Shown: piece by piece, positions 15,226 through 27,716 of the stretch | How the letters are laid out: each line of letters begins with the position of its first letter | Numbering within the stretch: position 1 is the first letter of the stretch | DNA from: Ehretia macrophylla | Taxonomy: Eukaryota > Streptophyta > Magnoliopsida > Boraginales > Ehretiaceae | DNA: 64,000 nucleotides | Direction: 5' to 3' | Assembly: GCA_037974665.1 (NCBI GenBank) | Contig: CM075770.1 | Location: 60,833,850-60,897,849 of the forward strand | Notes under the pieces: model-generated | Seen by the model: the letters and a program-made list of their open reading frames with translations, nothing else | Told to the model about the DNA's origin: nothing | The model's database searches: none | Program-made: the position numbers and the translations under genes

Positions 15226-17272
15226 GTATCCCCTACATATCTATTAGCGAACAAATGGCCGCCAAAGTTTTACTTTTTGTCGCCGTTTGATGGCCAATGG
15301 CCACCACGGGGCTACAAAATGGTATTCAAAAACAAAAATTTGTTATAATAAATTATAGATTAAATAATTTTATATTAAATAACTAAATTTATTTAACATT
15401 AAATTTTGTAAATATGTTTTATATTATCTAAAAACAACATTTGATTTATATTATTAATCTTATTATAAATAAATGAATTAATTATTTATATAAATAATTT
15501 AATTTATATTTTTAATTTGTAGCCCCTTCATATCAATTGGCGACCAAATGGCCACCAAACTTTAACTTTTTGTCGCCGTTTGGTGGCCAATAGCCACCAC
15601 GGGGCTACAAAGTTGTATTCAAAAATGAAAATTTGTTATAATAAATTATAATTTATTTAATTTTATATTAAATAGAAAAACTATTTGACTATTAAATTTT
15701 TTTAATATGATTTCTATTATCTAAAAATAACTTTTTATTGTATTATTAATTTTATTCTAAATAAATGAATTTATTTATTTATAAAAAAAATTAATTTATA
15801 TTTTTAATTTGTTGCCCCTTCATATCTATTAGCAACCAAACTTTTACTTTTTGCCACCGTTTGGTTGCCAATGGCCGCCATGGGGCTACAAAATGGAATT
15901 CAAAAACTAAAATTTGTTATAATAAATTACAAATTAATTAATTTTATATTAAATAACTAAATTTATTTAAATTAAATTTTGTAAATATGTTTTATATTAT
16001 ATAAAAATAACTTTTGATTTATATTATTAATTTTAATCTAAATAAATTAATTTATTTAAATATATAAAAATTTTGATTTATATTTTTAATTTGTAGCCCA
16101 TTCATATCTATTAGCGACCAAATGGCCACCAAACTTTAACTTTTTGTTGCCGTTTGGAGGCTAATGGCCACCACTGGGCCACAAGATGGTATTCAAAAAC
16201 TAAAATTTGTTATAATAAATTATAAAATAATTAATTTTATATTAAATAACTAAATTTATTTAACATTAAATTTTGAAAATAGGTTTTATATTATCTAAAA
16301 ACAATGTTTTGAATTATATTATTAATCTTATTATAAATAAATAAATGAATTTATTTATTTATGTAAATAATTTAATTTATATTTTTTATTTGTAGCCCAT
16401 TCATATCAATTGGCGACCAAAGGGCCACCAAACTTTTACTTTTTGTCGCCGTTTGGTGGCCAATGGCCACCACGGGGCTACAAAATGGTATTCCAAAACT
16501 AAAATTTGTTATAATAAATTATAAATTAATTAATTTTATATTAAATAACTTAATTTATTTAACATATATTTTTGTAAATATGTTTTATATTATCTAAAAA
16601 CAACTTTTGATTTATATTTTAAATTTTATTATAAATAAATGAATTTATTTATTTATATAAAAAATTTGATTTTTATTTTTAATTTGTAGCCCTACATATC
16701 TATTAGCGAACAAATGGCCGCTAAACTTTTACTTTTTGTCGTCGTTTGGTGGCCAATGGCTACCATTGGGCCACAAGATGGTATTCAAAAACTAAAATTT
16801 GTTATAATAAGTTATAAATTAATTAATTTTATATTAAATAAATAAATTTATTAAACATTAAATTTTGTAAATATGTTATATATTATCGAAAAACAAATTT
16901 TGATTTATATTATTAATCTTATTATAAATAAATGAATTTATTTATTTATATAAATAATTTAATTTATATTTTTAATTTGCAGCCCCTTCATATCAATTGG
17001 CGACCAAATGGCCACCAAACTTTTACTATTTGTCGTCGTTTGGTGGCCAATGGCGACCATAGGGCAATAAAGTGGTATTCAAAAACTAAAATTTGTTATA
17101 ATAAGTTATAAATTAATTAATTTTATATTAAATAACAAAATTTATTTAACATTAAATTTTGTAAATATGTTTTATATTATCTAAAAATAACTTTTGATTT
17201 ATATTATTAATTTTACTCTAAATAAATGAATTTATTTATTTATATAAATAATTTGATTTATATTTTTAATTT
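15226..17272 (+). repeat. Octamer-derived higher-order repeat, copy 4 (seven monomers)
   Basis: Monomer starts at 15226, 15519, 15811, 16093, 16392, 16686 and 16979 follow the octamer order, but the fourth and fifth units are represented by a single monomer. That monomer begins like the fourth unit and ends like the fifth (TTTTGAAAATAGG tail), as expected if one unit was lost by exchange between neighbours. The next unit, at 17273, has the GGTGCCCAATGG variant also found after copy 3 at 12874. Confidence 0.7.
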
Positions 17273-17939
17273 GTAGCCCCTCCATATCAATTGGTGACCA
17301 AATGGCCCCAAAACTTTTAATTTTTGTGGCCGTTTGGTGCCCAATGGCTACCAAGGGGTTACAAAATGGTATTCAAAAACTAAAATTTGTTATAATAAAT
17401 TATAAATTAAATAATTTTATATTAAATAACTTAATTTATTTAACATTAAATTTTGTAAATATGTTTTATATTATCTAAAAACAACTTTTGATTTATATTT
17501 TTAATTTTATTATAAATAAATGAATTTAATTATTTATATAAACAATTTGATTTATATTTTTAATTTGTAGCCCTTCATATCAATTGGCAACCAAATGTCC
17601 CCCAAACCTTTACTATTTGTGGCCCTGTGGGGGCCAAAGGCCACCACGGGGCAACAAAATGGTATACAAAAACTAAAATTTGTTATAATAAATTATAAAT
17701 TAATTAATTTTATATTAAATAACTTAATTTATTTAACATTAAATATTGTAAATATGTTTTATATTATCTAAAAACAACTTTCGAGTTATATTATTAATTT
17801 TATTATAAATAAATGAATTTATTTATTTATATAAACAATTTGATTTATATTTTTAATTTGTAGCCCCTACATATCTATTAGCGAACAAATGGCCGCCAAA
17901 GTTTTACTTTTTGTCGCCGTTTGGTGGCCAATGGCCACC

Positions 17940-17944
17940 ACGGG
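17940..17944. other. Target site duplication of retrotransposon 1, left copy
   Basis: ACGGG lies immediately before the TG end of the LTR and matches ACGGG at 27717-27721 immediately after the CA end. Taking out the element and one copy restores CCACCACGGGGCTAC, the normal satellite sequence. This fixes both element ends to the base. Confidence 0.95.
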
Positions 17945-20300
17945 TGTAACGCCCCGAACCTAACCCCACGCTAAAGTCAGGCTCGGACCCGTCACTCGGA
18001 CAGAGTCTCCTCTGTACCAAGGACAAAACTGTTACCTATAAACTTTCACTCAAGATATTTGAATTAAAAACAACAACTTATCACTAATATCTCCAAAGCT
18101 AAAACACAATCACAAGGCCATTCGAGCCTTGGAACAACAACATTTTACTTAAGCACACAAGCATGCGAGCTAGTTGGTTTTAGCCATAAGTAGTTAAATA
18201 CAATAAAAATTCTAAGTTCCATATGAAGATCAACAAACACTCCAAGCATGCAAGAGAAATTAAATTCTAGAATTCATTATTACAATCCAACAACTTTCTT
18301 TAACATTCTAGTCCACAACTACTAGACATATACACAAGACTCCAAGTCTCAAAATACATTAATAACAAGAACTCCACGCAAGTAGCACATAATATCCACC
18401 TCAGCACACAAAGTCACAGATTCTAATTTACATGAACTTCTTCTTCTTCTTCTCCTTCTAACCGCTGGGGATTCACCTCAGCTTCTCCTCAAAATTTTAA
18501 AATAAGGAGTGACCAACAAATTTGCCCAACGAGGAAGGTGATGCAGCATACCAACGTGTAATATGATATGCAACACAAGTAAACATATACAAGCCACATA
18601 AACTAACAAGACAATAAGCCAAACTATTAATCACTTTAAAAAGGATACGGTTCCACTTCCAAGTCTTCATTCACGAGCCACGAACCACGAGCATCACGAA
18701 CATGCCGGCAAACCCCAAACACCACAATTGGGATACTCCGGATGTATCCCGATCCTACGACCCTTTCTCCCGAGGTAGGTCCATGCCCAGTAGGTGAACC
18801 ACGCCTCTGGGGTAGTGGAGTATGCCTCAGCGAGAAAAGGAATAGGCACCATAGTAGTCGAGAGAGCACGGCAAGCCCGACGCCGCCCGTGTTTCTCGAC
18901 GCTACCATGTCCGAAAAGGTTGCGCAACCCCAAAACAAGTCACAAGCAATCAATATATCACATAACACATAAAAGGGATGATAAAGTAGGCCGCCCTCAC
19001 AAATAAGCACGATATAAATTCACATAAGCACGAGATTAGCTTTAAGATACCAAAAGAAGCAATCAACACAATTAATTCCAATAATCTATTCAAATAGCTT
19101 ATATATATCCTAAATATTCCATGCAAGGCACTACGATCCCTCAACAAGTTCTAAATGCAACTCAAATGGCTAAAAACTACATTTTCCCTTTCTTTAACCG
19201 AGTTTTCTTTCTTCTAAGCATGGTTAAAGATTCCCGAACTATATCCTAGTCATTCTATATTCTTAATTAAGCTCAAAGGTACCTTTTAAAGTCATCAAAA
19301 CTCATTTTTGAAGCAAAAGTTCGGGAAGGCCCCGAACGGGTTTGAACTACAACTATACTAACCGAACCCCATTTTCGCGAAACGAAAGCACCAACGGTAC
19401 TTCCTTAGCTCAAGGATACCCGAATCAATGCCCAAACTTGCCCGGATTGCTTAACGTGAAAAACCCCCTTCTTAAAGTAGGCTATTTATGCAATTAAGTT
19501 CGTGGTTTTTCAACTAACTTCCCTAGGGTCTAGAGCACCTAATTGAAGCATCAATTCAAGCCAATTAGCAATTTTTTTCAAAACCCTAATTCTAGGTATC
19601 AATTAGCCCATAGAAAGCATTTATAACAAGTTCCATAGCTAATATCAACAAATCAATAAAATTCAATATATGAACATAAACTTTAAAAACAAATAAATGC
19701 ATCTCCCTCACAATTTTTGAAGACAATGAAGCTTGTTGAAGTCCCTAGGTTGCTCAAAACCCTCCCAAGATCAAGCTAGGAGCTCAAAGTGCAAGATTGA
19801 AGAAGCAAAATTCTCCCTTTTCTCCCTTGTATGGGTCGGCCAAATGAGAGGACATAGAGAGCATTTTTGCAATTGTTTTTATGACTAATATGTGTTATGG
19901 CTTTTAATTTCATGAGTTAGTTATTTTATATGTTGTGCATAATGAATAACTTAAGCTAATAAATCTCAAAACTTGATCAATTAAGGCTAATTGCAATTTC
20001 AAATGCTTTTTAATTTATAACTAGCACTATTCTAACGTAACACTATTCAAAGGTCACGAAAAACATTTTCCAAACGCACACTCCTAAGCCCGAAAGTTCA
20101 AAACGAAAATTTCTTGGTTCCTTTTAAATGTCATATGACCTAGGAAAAATTTAAAATCAAGCTTTTGAAATAGTCAAAAATATTATAAATAGTAACCCCC
20201 AATAAAAACAATTAAGCAAGAAAAATGATGCACGTAGAAATGCGCACATAGGTATGCAAGGATTATGAATAAATTTATGGTGAAATTCTCGGGTGTCACA
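17945..20300 (-). repeat. LTR of retrotransposon 1 (3' LTR in element orientation)
   Basis: This 2356-bp terminal repeat starts TGTAACGCCCCG on the plus strand and ends GGGTGTCACA. It aligns along its length with 25285-27716 and with 57430-59860. A GC-richer segment of about 300 bp (about 18.64-18.93 kb) is very similar in all three copies; it contains short open frames that I regard as incidental. On the minus strand a CATAAATAG box near 19482-19490 could be the TATA element, which would place the start of the R region a few tens of bases beyond it. That is inference. A patch around 18.41-18.57 kb is unusually different from the other two LTRs. Confidence 0.95.
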
Positions 20301-20313
20301 CCCTCTCCCCCTT
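20301..20313 (-). other. Polypurine tract of retrotransposon 1
   Basis: On the minus strand AAGGGGGAGAGGG directly abuts the LTR start (TGTGACACCC). A purine run in this position primes plus-strand DNA synthesis in LTR retrotransposons. The same tract is present in retrotransposon 2. Confidence 0.9.
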
Positions 20314-20329
20314 AAACTAATTGCGTCCT

Positions 20330-23300
20330 CGCAATTCTTACATGATTTGGCAAAGAGTTCTGGATACTTCTCTCTGATCTGATCTTCTCGCTCCCAAGTG
20401 GCATCCTCAACCCAATGATGATCCCAAAGAACTTTTACCATAGGAATACTTTTAGTTCTAAGTTCCTGAATCTTTCGGTCAACCACTCGAAGAGGTTTCT
20501 CAACATATGCTAAAGACTCATCAATCTCCAACGGCTTCGGCTCAATAATATGCGACGGATCAGGATTATACTTCCTCAACAGTGACACATGAAAAACATC
20601 ATGAATCCGACCCAAACTCGGAGGTAACGCCAATCTGTAAGCTAAATCCCCAACTTTCTCAGTGATCTCAAATGGTCCCACGTATCTAGGACTAAGTTTA
20701 CCTCATTTTCCGTGCCGAATCAAACCCTTTCGCGGAGAGACTTTCAAGAAAATACTAAGTCCCGTCGACGTCTATCAGCATAATTTTTCTGTCGACTCTG
20801 AGCTGTAAGCATCCTTTTATTTATAAGTCTCACATTATATACCATTTTGATCATCTCAGGAAGAATAGCGGGATCAACTGTTTTCATCTCACCTACCTCA
20901 TCCCAATACAATGGAGATCGACATTTCCGCCCGTAAAGTGCCTCGTAGGGTGCCATGCCAATAGTGGCCTGATAACTGTTATTGTAAGCAAACTCCACTA
21001 AAGGTAGGTATTTCTCCCAATTCTTGCCAAAATCCAGAACACAGGCTCTCAACATATCTTCCAGTATCCTGATAGTCCTCTCTGACTGGCCATCCGTCTG
21101 TGGGTGATAAGCAGTACTAAAACTCAAATTAGTCCCCAAAGCCTTTTGTAGTTTCTACCAGAACTATGATGTAAACCTAGGATCCCTGTCTGATACTATA
21201 TGAGATGGAACTCCATGCAGTCTCACAATATTTTCAACATATAGCTCAGCCAATTTGTCAAGAGAATCTGTTTTCTTTGTAGCAATAAAATGCGAACTCT
21301 TCGTCAACCTGTCTACTACAACCCACACAGAATCATTACCTCGCGGTGATCTCGGCAAATCCGACACAAGGTCTATAGTAACCTGGTCCCATTTCCATAC
21401 TGGAATCTCCAGTGGTTGCAACAATCCTGCCGGCCTCTGATGTTCTGCCTTAACTTTTTGACAAGTCAAACATCTAACTACATAATCAGCTATCTCTCTC
21501 TTCATGTTGTTCCACCAGAAGTTATGTTTCAAATCTCTATACATTTTTGTGCTTCCAGGATGAATTGTGTACTTAGAAGCGTGAGCCTCAGCAAGAATCT
21601 CATCTTTCACAGTCGAATTACTAGGAATGCAAATTCTATTCTTGTACCTGAGAAGTCTATCATCATGCAACTTAAAGTCGGACTCTCCCCCTTTTGACTT
21701 CTCTAAAAGCTTCAATAACTGAGAATCTGATTGTTGCGCTTCTCTGATTTTAGATAGTAATAAAGATTGGATTTGTAAGCTAGCAAATTGAATACCTGAT
21801 CTAAAAGCCTCTGGTTTCCACAAACAAAGCTCCTCTACAATCTCCCAATCCTTGATTATCAAACTGGCCACAGAATCTTTTCGGCTCAGTGCATCTACAA
21901 TAGTATTAGCTTTACCCGGCAAATAGCTAATGGTACAATTATAGTCGTTTAACAGTTCAAGCCAACGCCTTTGCCTCATATTCAAATCTTTTTGAGAAAA
22001 CAAGTATTTTAAACTTTTATGATCAGTAAATATTTCAAATTTGTTACCCCACAAATAATGTCGCCATTTCTTCAAAGCAAATACAACAGCTGCAAGCTCC
22101 AAATCATGTGTAGGATAATTGAGTTCATATGGTTTCAATTTCCTAGAGGCATATGCTATCACTTTACCATTTTGCATCAGAACACAACCCAAGCCTTCTT
22201 TCGAAGCGTCACTATAAATCACCAAGTTCTCGGTTCCCTCAGGCAAAATAAGGATAGGTGCAGTGGTAAGTCTCTTTTTCAACTCCTGGAAACTAGCTTC
22301 ACATTTGTCATCCCAATTAAACACAGTTTTCTTCTGAGTTAATGTAGTCAAAGGTCCTGCAATCTTTGAAAAATCTTTAACAAATCGCCTATAATAGCCC
22401 GCTAGTCCCAAGAAACTACAGACTTCCGTGACAGTTTCAAGTTTTTTCCACGACATAACCACCTCAATTTTAGCAGGATCAACGGATTTTCCCTCCTGTG
22501 AAATGATATGACCTAAAAAGGAAACCTGTTTCAACCAGAATTCGCATTTGCTAAATTTGGCAAACAATTTGTGTTCTTGCAGGGTTTTAAGTACAATTCT
22601 CAAATTCTCTTCATGCTCAGACTCAGACTTAAAGTATACTAATATATCATCAATAAAAATTACAACAAACTGATCAAGATAGGGTCGAAATACTCTCTGC
22701 ATCAAATCCATAAAAGCGGCTGGAGCATTTGTCAACCCGAATGGTAAAACAACAAACTCATAATGGCCGTACCTGGTTCTAAATGCAGTCTTAGGTACAT
22801 CCTCTTTCCGGATCCTCAACTGATAATAACCCTGCATCAAATCAAATTTTGAAAACACAACAGCACCCTGTAGCTGATCAAACAACTCCTCAATTAAGGG
22901 CAAATGATATTTATTTTTCACCGTTACCTGATTAAGACCTCAATAGTCAATGCACAAACGCAGAGTACCGTCTTTCTTTTTCACAAATAACACGGGAGCA
23001 CCCTACAGTGACGAACTAGGCTGAATAAAACCTTTCTCAAGTAAACCCTGTAGCTGAATTTTCAATTCTTGTAACTCAGGGGAGACATTCTATACGGGGT
23101 TCTCGATATAGGACTAGTTCCAGGCAACAGGTCAATCACAAATTCAATCTCCCTATCAGGTGGTAACCCAGGCAACTCCTCAGGGAAAACCCCTGGAAAC
23201 TCTTTTATAACAGGTACTTCATTCAATTTCAATTTATCTCCAGGCTGATTAATTAAATAAGCTAAGTATGCATCATAACCTTTACTCAGCATTTTAGTAG

Positions 23301-23720
23301 CTTTAATGGAAGATATAATACGAGTCCCAGTAGACTTTTGACTCCCAGTTACTTTAATAACAGGTTGGTTAGGTACTTCTAAAGTTAAAACTTTCCTCCT
23401 ACAGTCCAAACATGCATAATATCGTCCCAACCAATCTATCCCCAAGATAACTTCAAAGTCCCGAAATGGCATGATTATCAAATCAATAGGATACATGCAA
23501 CCCTCAATGCAAATGTTACAATCTTTACACACAAACTCCGTAACAAATTTAGTACCCATAGGATTACCTACTTCAATCATATACAGCAGTTTATCAACTT
23601 TTAATGTAGCAGACTGTGCACATGCAGGAGTAATGAATGAATGGGTAGCCCCGGTCTCAATCAAAACTACTACCGGCTGACAATTAATAAGAAAAGTACC
23701 TTCCACCACCACCGTCGTCT
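20330..23720 (-). pseudogene. pol-like region of retrotransposon 1: PR-RT-RH-INT-chromodomain (broken)
   Basis: In element direction the recognisable parts are an aspartic protease (about 23.1-23.7 kb), a reverse transcriptase with FIDDILVY and [12 protein letters not shown] (about 22.3-22.95 kb), an RNase H with [12 protein letters not shown] and [11 protein letters not shown] (about 21.9-22.3 kb), an integrase with an HHCC zinc finger (HPGST...CLTC) and a catalytic core (about 20.8-21.7 kb), then a GPF module and a chromodomain with KVLWDHH and VEDATWE (about 20.3-20.7 kb). The RNase H sits between RT and integrase, and integrase is last before the chromodomain, as in Ty3/gypsy rather than Ty1/copia. 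The region carries several breaks and is a fossil. Confidence 0.92.
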
Positions 23721-23729
23721 CTGGAAGCT

Positions 23730-24980
23730 CCTCCTGGTCGAGTGCAAATACCTGTGCCTGACCTCGCGGTACAGTAGCTGCTCCTGAAGCTCTAGTCTGG
23801 GCACCGTGGCCTGAAGTCTGTCCCTGACCATATTTAAACTTGGGACAATCTCTAACTCTGTGCTGATCACTGCCACAACCTGTGCAACGACCCAGTTTCC
23901 TCCAACACTCAGCCTCTGTGTGACCCTTACGGTTGCAATGAGTACACTAGAGATTCTTCCTAGCAGCAGTTCCTCCTGTAGGGGCCCTATAAGTAGATGT
24001 GGCAGAACTACCCTGCTGAGATCTAGCAGTCACTGGTCGGGTCTGTGACTGTCCCTGTGGCTAGCTCTGAGCTGGTCTCGGCTGTGACTGTACCTGAACT
24101 GGTCCTCGATAGCTCTGGGTCTGCCTAGGCTACTAAGTCTGCCTCTGATAACCCTGACTCTGAGACTGAAACTGCCGTTTGCTTGACTAACTAGACTGAG
24201 CTAACACATCTGCCTTACGTTTTTCATATCTCGATGCAGCCCTAACTACTGCAGCATAGTTCAGATAATCTTGCGAAGACAAGTTAAGCATGATGTCACT
24301 TCTCAACCCTGTAATAAATCTCTGGATTTTCACATCCTCCGGCTGAACTAAAGCGGGCACATATCGAGATAGTCTCGTAAAGGTAGCCTCATACTGGTCT
24401 ACAGTCATGTTCCCCTGTTTCAAAGCTATAAATTCATCCTGATGCCTCTCACGGGCTACAACCGATACATATTTATCTCGAAACTCACGAACAAAGTCAG
24501 CCCATACATGCTGAACCCTCTCGGCATCCCATTTTTCTCTAATAGTACGCCACCAAGCCTCGGCATCACCCTCCATTAAAAAGGCAGCATAGGTGATCTT
24601 TCTTTCATCGTCGCACTCAAGTATTGCTGCAACTTTCTCGAACTTACTCAGCCACATCTCTACTTTCATATCATCAGGCTCACCATAAAAACTATATGCT
24701 CCATGATGCAGGAATTTATCAAATAAGTTACCTCCTGCAGTACCACTGCCCTCTGCTCTGGCAGTCTGATTACCTCTGCCAGCACCTGCTGTACCCTGCT
24801 GAACCACAAACTGTGCTATGGTATTCATCGCGGTGGCCATTGTGGCCAGAATCTGGGCATTACTTGGTTCCTGACCCTGCGGTACATCCCCGGCTGCCCC
24901 GGCACCTTGCCCCGGTACATTCTATCTGGGAGCCTCCTCCGGCTCTCTCCGTGGTCTACCCCGTCTCCTCATCACAATGC
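23730..24980 (-). pseudogene. gag-like region of retrotransposon 1 (broken)
   Basis: The region resembles the Gag of plant chromoviruses: a capsid-like domain (about 24.2-24.8 kb) with the recognisable stretches FLMEGDAEAWWRTI and MTVDQYEATFTRLSRYVP, a Q/S/P-rich linker, and two CCHC zinc knuckles of the CX2CX4HX4C form near 23.86-23.95 kb. Gag would form the particle and the knuckles bind RNA. The region is a fossil and is not expected to yield a full-length product. It precedes the protease region in the element's direction, as is normal for the family. Confidence 0.85.
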
Positions 24981-25265
24981 TAGAAGAACATAATATTATA
25001 ATAGGCAAATAAACTATGCAAAGATAATTTACACATTGTTTTCAAACATTTTACTCACATAAGAAACACATAAAACACTTAACAACATTCAACACTAACT
25101 TTTCATATTCTTATCATGTCAAGTTTATCATTCCTTTTCATGCTAGCATGTCTTTTATCTAAGTACTTAAACAACTAAACACTCACATATTCACATAATT
25201 CACTTCCACATATAGACCTCTACCCACATGCCAAGGAATTTAACCCGGCTTCAAGCATTCTAGTA

Positions 25266-25277
25266 GCTCTGATACCA
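25266..25277 (-). other. Primer-binding site, initiator Met tRNA, retrotransposon 1
   Basis: On the minus strand the sequence just inside the LTR reads TGGTATCAGAGC, the usual complement of the 3' end of plant initiator methionine tRNA. It is separated from the LTR by seven bases. This primer is common among plant Ty3/gypsy chromoviruses and sets the element's direction. Confidence 0.9.
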
Positions 25278-25284
25278 CCTAAAG

Positions 25285-27716
25285 TGTAATGCCCCGAACC
25301 CAACCCCACGCTAAAGTCAGGCTCGAACCCGTCACTCGGACAGAGTCTTCTCTGTACCAAGGACAAAACTGTTACCTGTAAACTTTCACTCAAGATATTT
25401 GAATTAAAAACAACTTATCACTAATATCTCCAAAGCCATCCGAGCCTTGGAACAACAACATTTTACTTAAGCACACAAGCATGCGAGATAGTTGGTTTTA
25501 GCCATAAGTAGTTAAATACAATAAAAATTCTAAGTTCCATATGAAGATCAACAAACACTTCAAGCATGCAAGAGAAATTAAAATCTAGAATTCATTATTA
25601 CAATCCAACAACTTTCTTTAACATTCTAGTCCACAACTACTAGACATATACACAAGACTCCAAGTCTCAAAATACATAATAACAAGAACTCCACGCAAGA
25701 AGCACATAAAATCCACCTCAGCACACAAAGTCATGGATTTTGATCTACGTGAACTTCTTCCTCTTCTACTTCTAACAGCTGGGGATTCACCCCAGCTTCT
25801 CCTGAAACATTTCAAATGAGGAGTGAGCAACAAAGTTGCCCAGCGAGAGAGGTGATGCAGCATGCCAACGTGCAATATGTTATACAACACAAGTAAACAT
25901 ATACAAGCCACATAAACTAACAAGACAATAAGTCAAACTATTAATCACTTTAAAAAGGATATGGTTCCACTTCCAAGTCTTCATTCACGAGCCACGAACC
26001 ACGAGCATCACGAACATGCCGGCAAACCCCAAACACGATAATTGGGATACTCCGGATGTATCCCGATCCTACGACCCTTTCTCCCGAGGTAGGTCCATGC
26101 CCAGCAGGTAAACCACGCCTTTGGGGTAGTGGAGTATGCCCCAGCGAGAAAGGGAATAGGCACCATGGTAGTCGAGGGAGCACGGCAAGCCCGACGCCGC
26201 CCGTGTTTCTCGACGCTACCATGTCCGAAAAGGTTGCGCAACCCAATCCAAGTCACAAGCAATCAATATAACACATAACACATAAAAGAGATGATAAAGT
26301 AGGCCGCCCTCACAAATAAACACGATATAAATTCACATAAGCACGAGATTAGCTTGAAGATACCAAAAGAAGCAATCAACACAATTAATTCCAATAATCT
26401 ATTCAAATAGCTTATATATATCCTAAATATTCCATGCAAGGCACTACGATCCCTCAACAAGTTCTAAATGCAACTCAAATGGCTAAAAACTACATTTTCC
26501 CTTTCTTTAACCGAGTTTTCTTTCTTCTAAGCATGGTTCAAGATTCCCAAACTATATCCTAGTCATTCTATATTCTTAATTAAGCTCAAAGGTACCTTTT
26601 AAACTCATCAAAACTAATTTTTTAAGCAAAAGTTCGAGAAGGCCCCGAACGGGTTTGAACTACAACTATACTAACCGAACCCCATTTTCGCGAAATGAAA
26701 GCACCAACGGTGCTTCCTTAGCTCAAGGATACCCGAATCAATGCCCAAACTTGCCCGGATTGCTTAACGTGAAAAACCCCCTTCTTAAAGTAGGCTATTT
26801 ATGCAATTAAGTTCGGATTCAAGTGATTCAACCTCACGTGGCTTTTCAACTAACTTCCCTAGGGTCTAGAGCACCTAATTGAAGCATCAATTCAAGCCAA
26901 TTAGCAAATTTTTTCAAAACCCTAATTCTAGGCACTATTCATCACCTCTTTGATCAATCTCAACATTCAACCATTAACTTTGTTATCAAACCTCAAAAGT
27001 TAACTCTATAGGTATCAATTAACTCATAGAAAGCATTTATAACAAGTTCCATAGCTAATATCAACAAATCAATAAAATTTAATATATGAACATAAACTTT
27101 AAAAACAAATAAATGCATCTCTCTCACAATTTTTGAAGACAATGAAGCTTGTTGAAGTCCCTAGGTTGCTCAAAACCCTCCCAAGATCAAGCTAGGAGCA
27201 CAAAGTGCAAGATTGAAGAAGCAAAATTCTCCCTTTTCTCCCTTGTATGGGTCGGCCAAATGAGAGGACATAGAGGGCATTTTTGCAATTGTTTTTATGA
27301 CTAATATGTGTTATGGCTTTTAATTTCATGAGTTAGTTATTTTATATGTTGTGCATAATAAATAACTTAAGCTAATAAATCTCAAAACTTGATCAATTAA
27401 GGCTAATTGCAATTTCAAATGCTTTTTAATTTATAACTAGCACTATTCTAACGTAACACTATTCAAAGGTCACGAAAAACATTTTCCAAACGCACACTCC
27501 TAAGCCCGAAAGTTCAAAACGAAAATTTCTTGGTTCCTTTTAAATGTCATATGACCTAGGAAAAATTTAAAATCAAGCTTTCGAAATAGTAAAAAATATT
27601 ATGAATAGTAACCCCCAATAAAAACAATTAAGCAAGAAAAATGATGCACGTAGAAATGCGCACATAGGTATGCAAGGATTATGAATAAATTTAGGGAGAA
27701 ATTCTCGGGTGTCACA
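25285..27716 (-). repeat. LTR of retrotransposon 1 (5' LTR in element orientation)
   Basis: This 2432-bp terminal repeat starts TGTAATGCCCCG and ends GGGTGTCACA on the plus strand. It is the partner of 17945-20300 and, being next to the primer-binding site, is the upstream LTR in the element's own direction. It is about 76 bp longer than its partner because of a few small indels. The putative TATA-like box lies near 26794-26803 on the minus strand. In length and in several local variants it resembles the LTR of retrotransposon 2 more closely than its own partner does. Confidence 0.95.

Larger units (their letters stand above)
1..17944 (+). repeat. Tandem satellite array, left arm (about 61 monomers of ~292 bp)
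   Basis: The whole stretch is a head-to-tail array of one monomer family, recognised by a recurrent block beginning GTAGCCCC(T/A)(T/A)CATATC and ending GGGGCTAC, followed by about 200 bp of AT-rich sequence. Block starts seen at 104, 398, 692, 986, 1280, 1573, 1855, 2128 and 2423 give spacings of 294, 294, 294, 294, 293, 282, 273 and 295 bp. Shorter units carry small internal deletions. All monomers lie in the same orientation. The first 103 bases are the tail of a monomer that starts outside the window. The array stops at 17944, where a retrotransposon is inserted. No host gene is visible in it. The family is unknown to me. Whether it is centromeric, pericentromeric, subtelomeric or interstitial cannot be told from sequence. 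Confidence 0.97.
17945..27716 (-). mobile_element. Ty3/gypsy LTR retrotransposon 1, Tekay/Del-like chromovirus, complete but broken
   Basis: The element has two LTRs beginning TG and ending CA, a primer-binding site, gag- and pol-like regions and a polypurine tract, all read on the minus strand. Pol order is protease, reverse transcriptase, RNase H, integrase, then a C-terminal chromodomain, which is the chromovirus arrangement. Long LTRs, the initiator-Met primer site and the chromodomain type favour the Tekay/Del lineage; that placement is inference without a tree. The element spans 9772 bp. It inserted in a satellite monomer and is flanked by ACGGG on both sides. The coding part is a fossil with at least half a dozen breaks. 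The LTRs differ by roughly 2-3 % by eye plus small indels, suggesting an age of the order of a million years, with the rate unknown. Confidence 0.96.

Noticed and set aside
1-17944. A CRISPR-like repeat-spacer array
   Set aside because: The repetition is of a whole 290-bp unit with related, not unique, intervening sequence, and the surroundings are a plant genome.
18636-19147. Open frames inside the LTRs (also near 25950-26460 and 57933-58469)
   Set aside because: They overlap on both strands, sit in non-coding LTR sequence and are explained by a GC-richer LTR segment. They do not resemble Gag, Pol or any host protein.
19560-19600. Telomere-like AAACCCTAA in the LTRs
   Set aside because: It is a single unit with no tandem TTTAGGG run, so chance is enough.
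21255-22342. Plus-strand open frames across the pol region of retrotransposon 1 (also 61019-61771 in retrotransposon 2)
   Set aside because: They are antisense shadows of the reverse transcriptase, RNase H and integrase regions.
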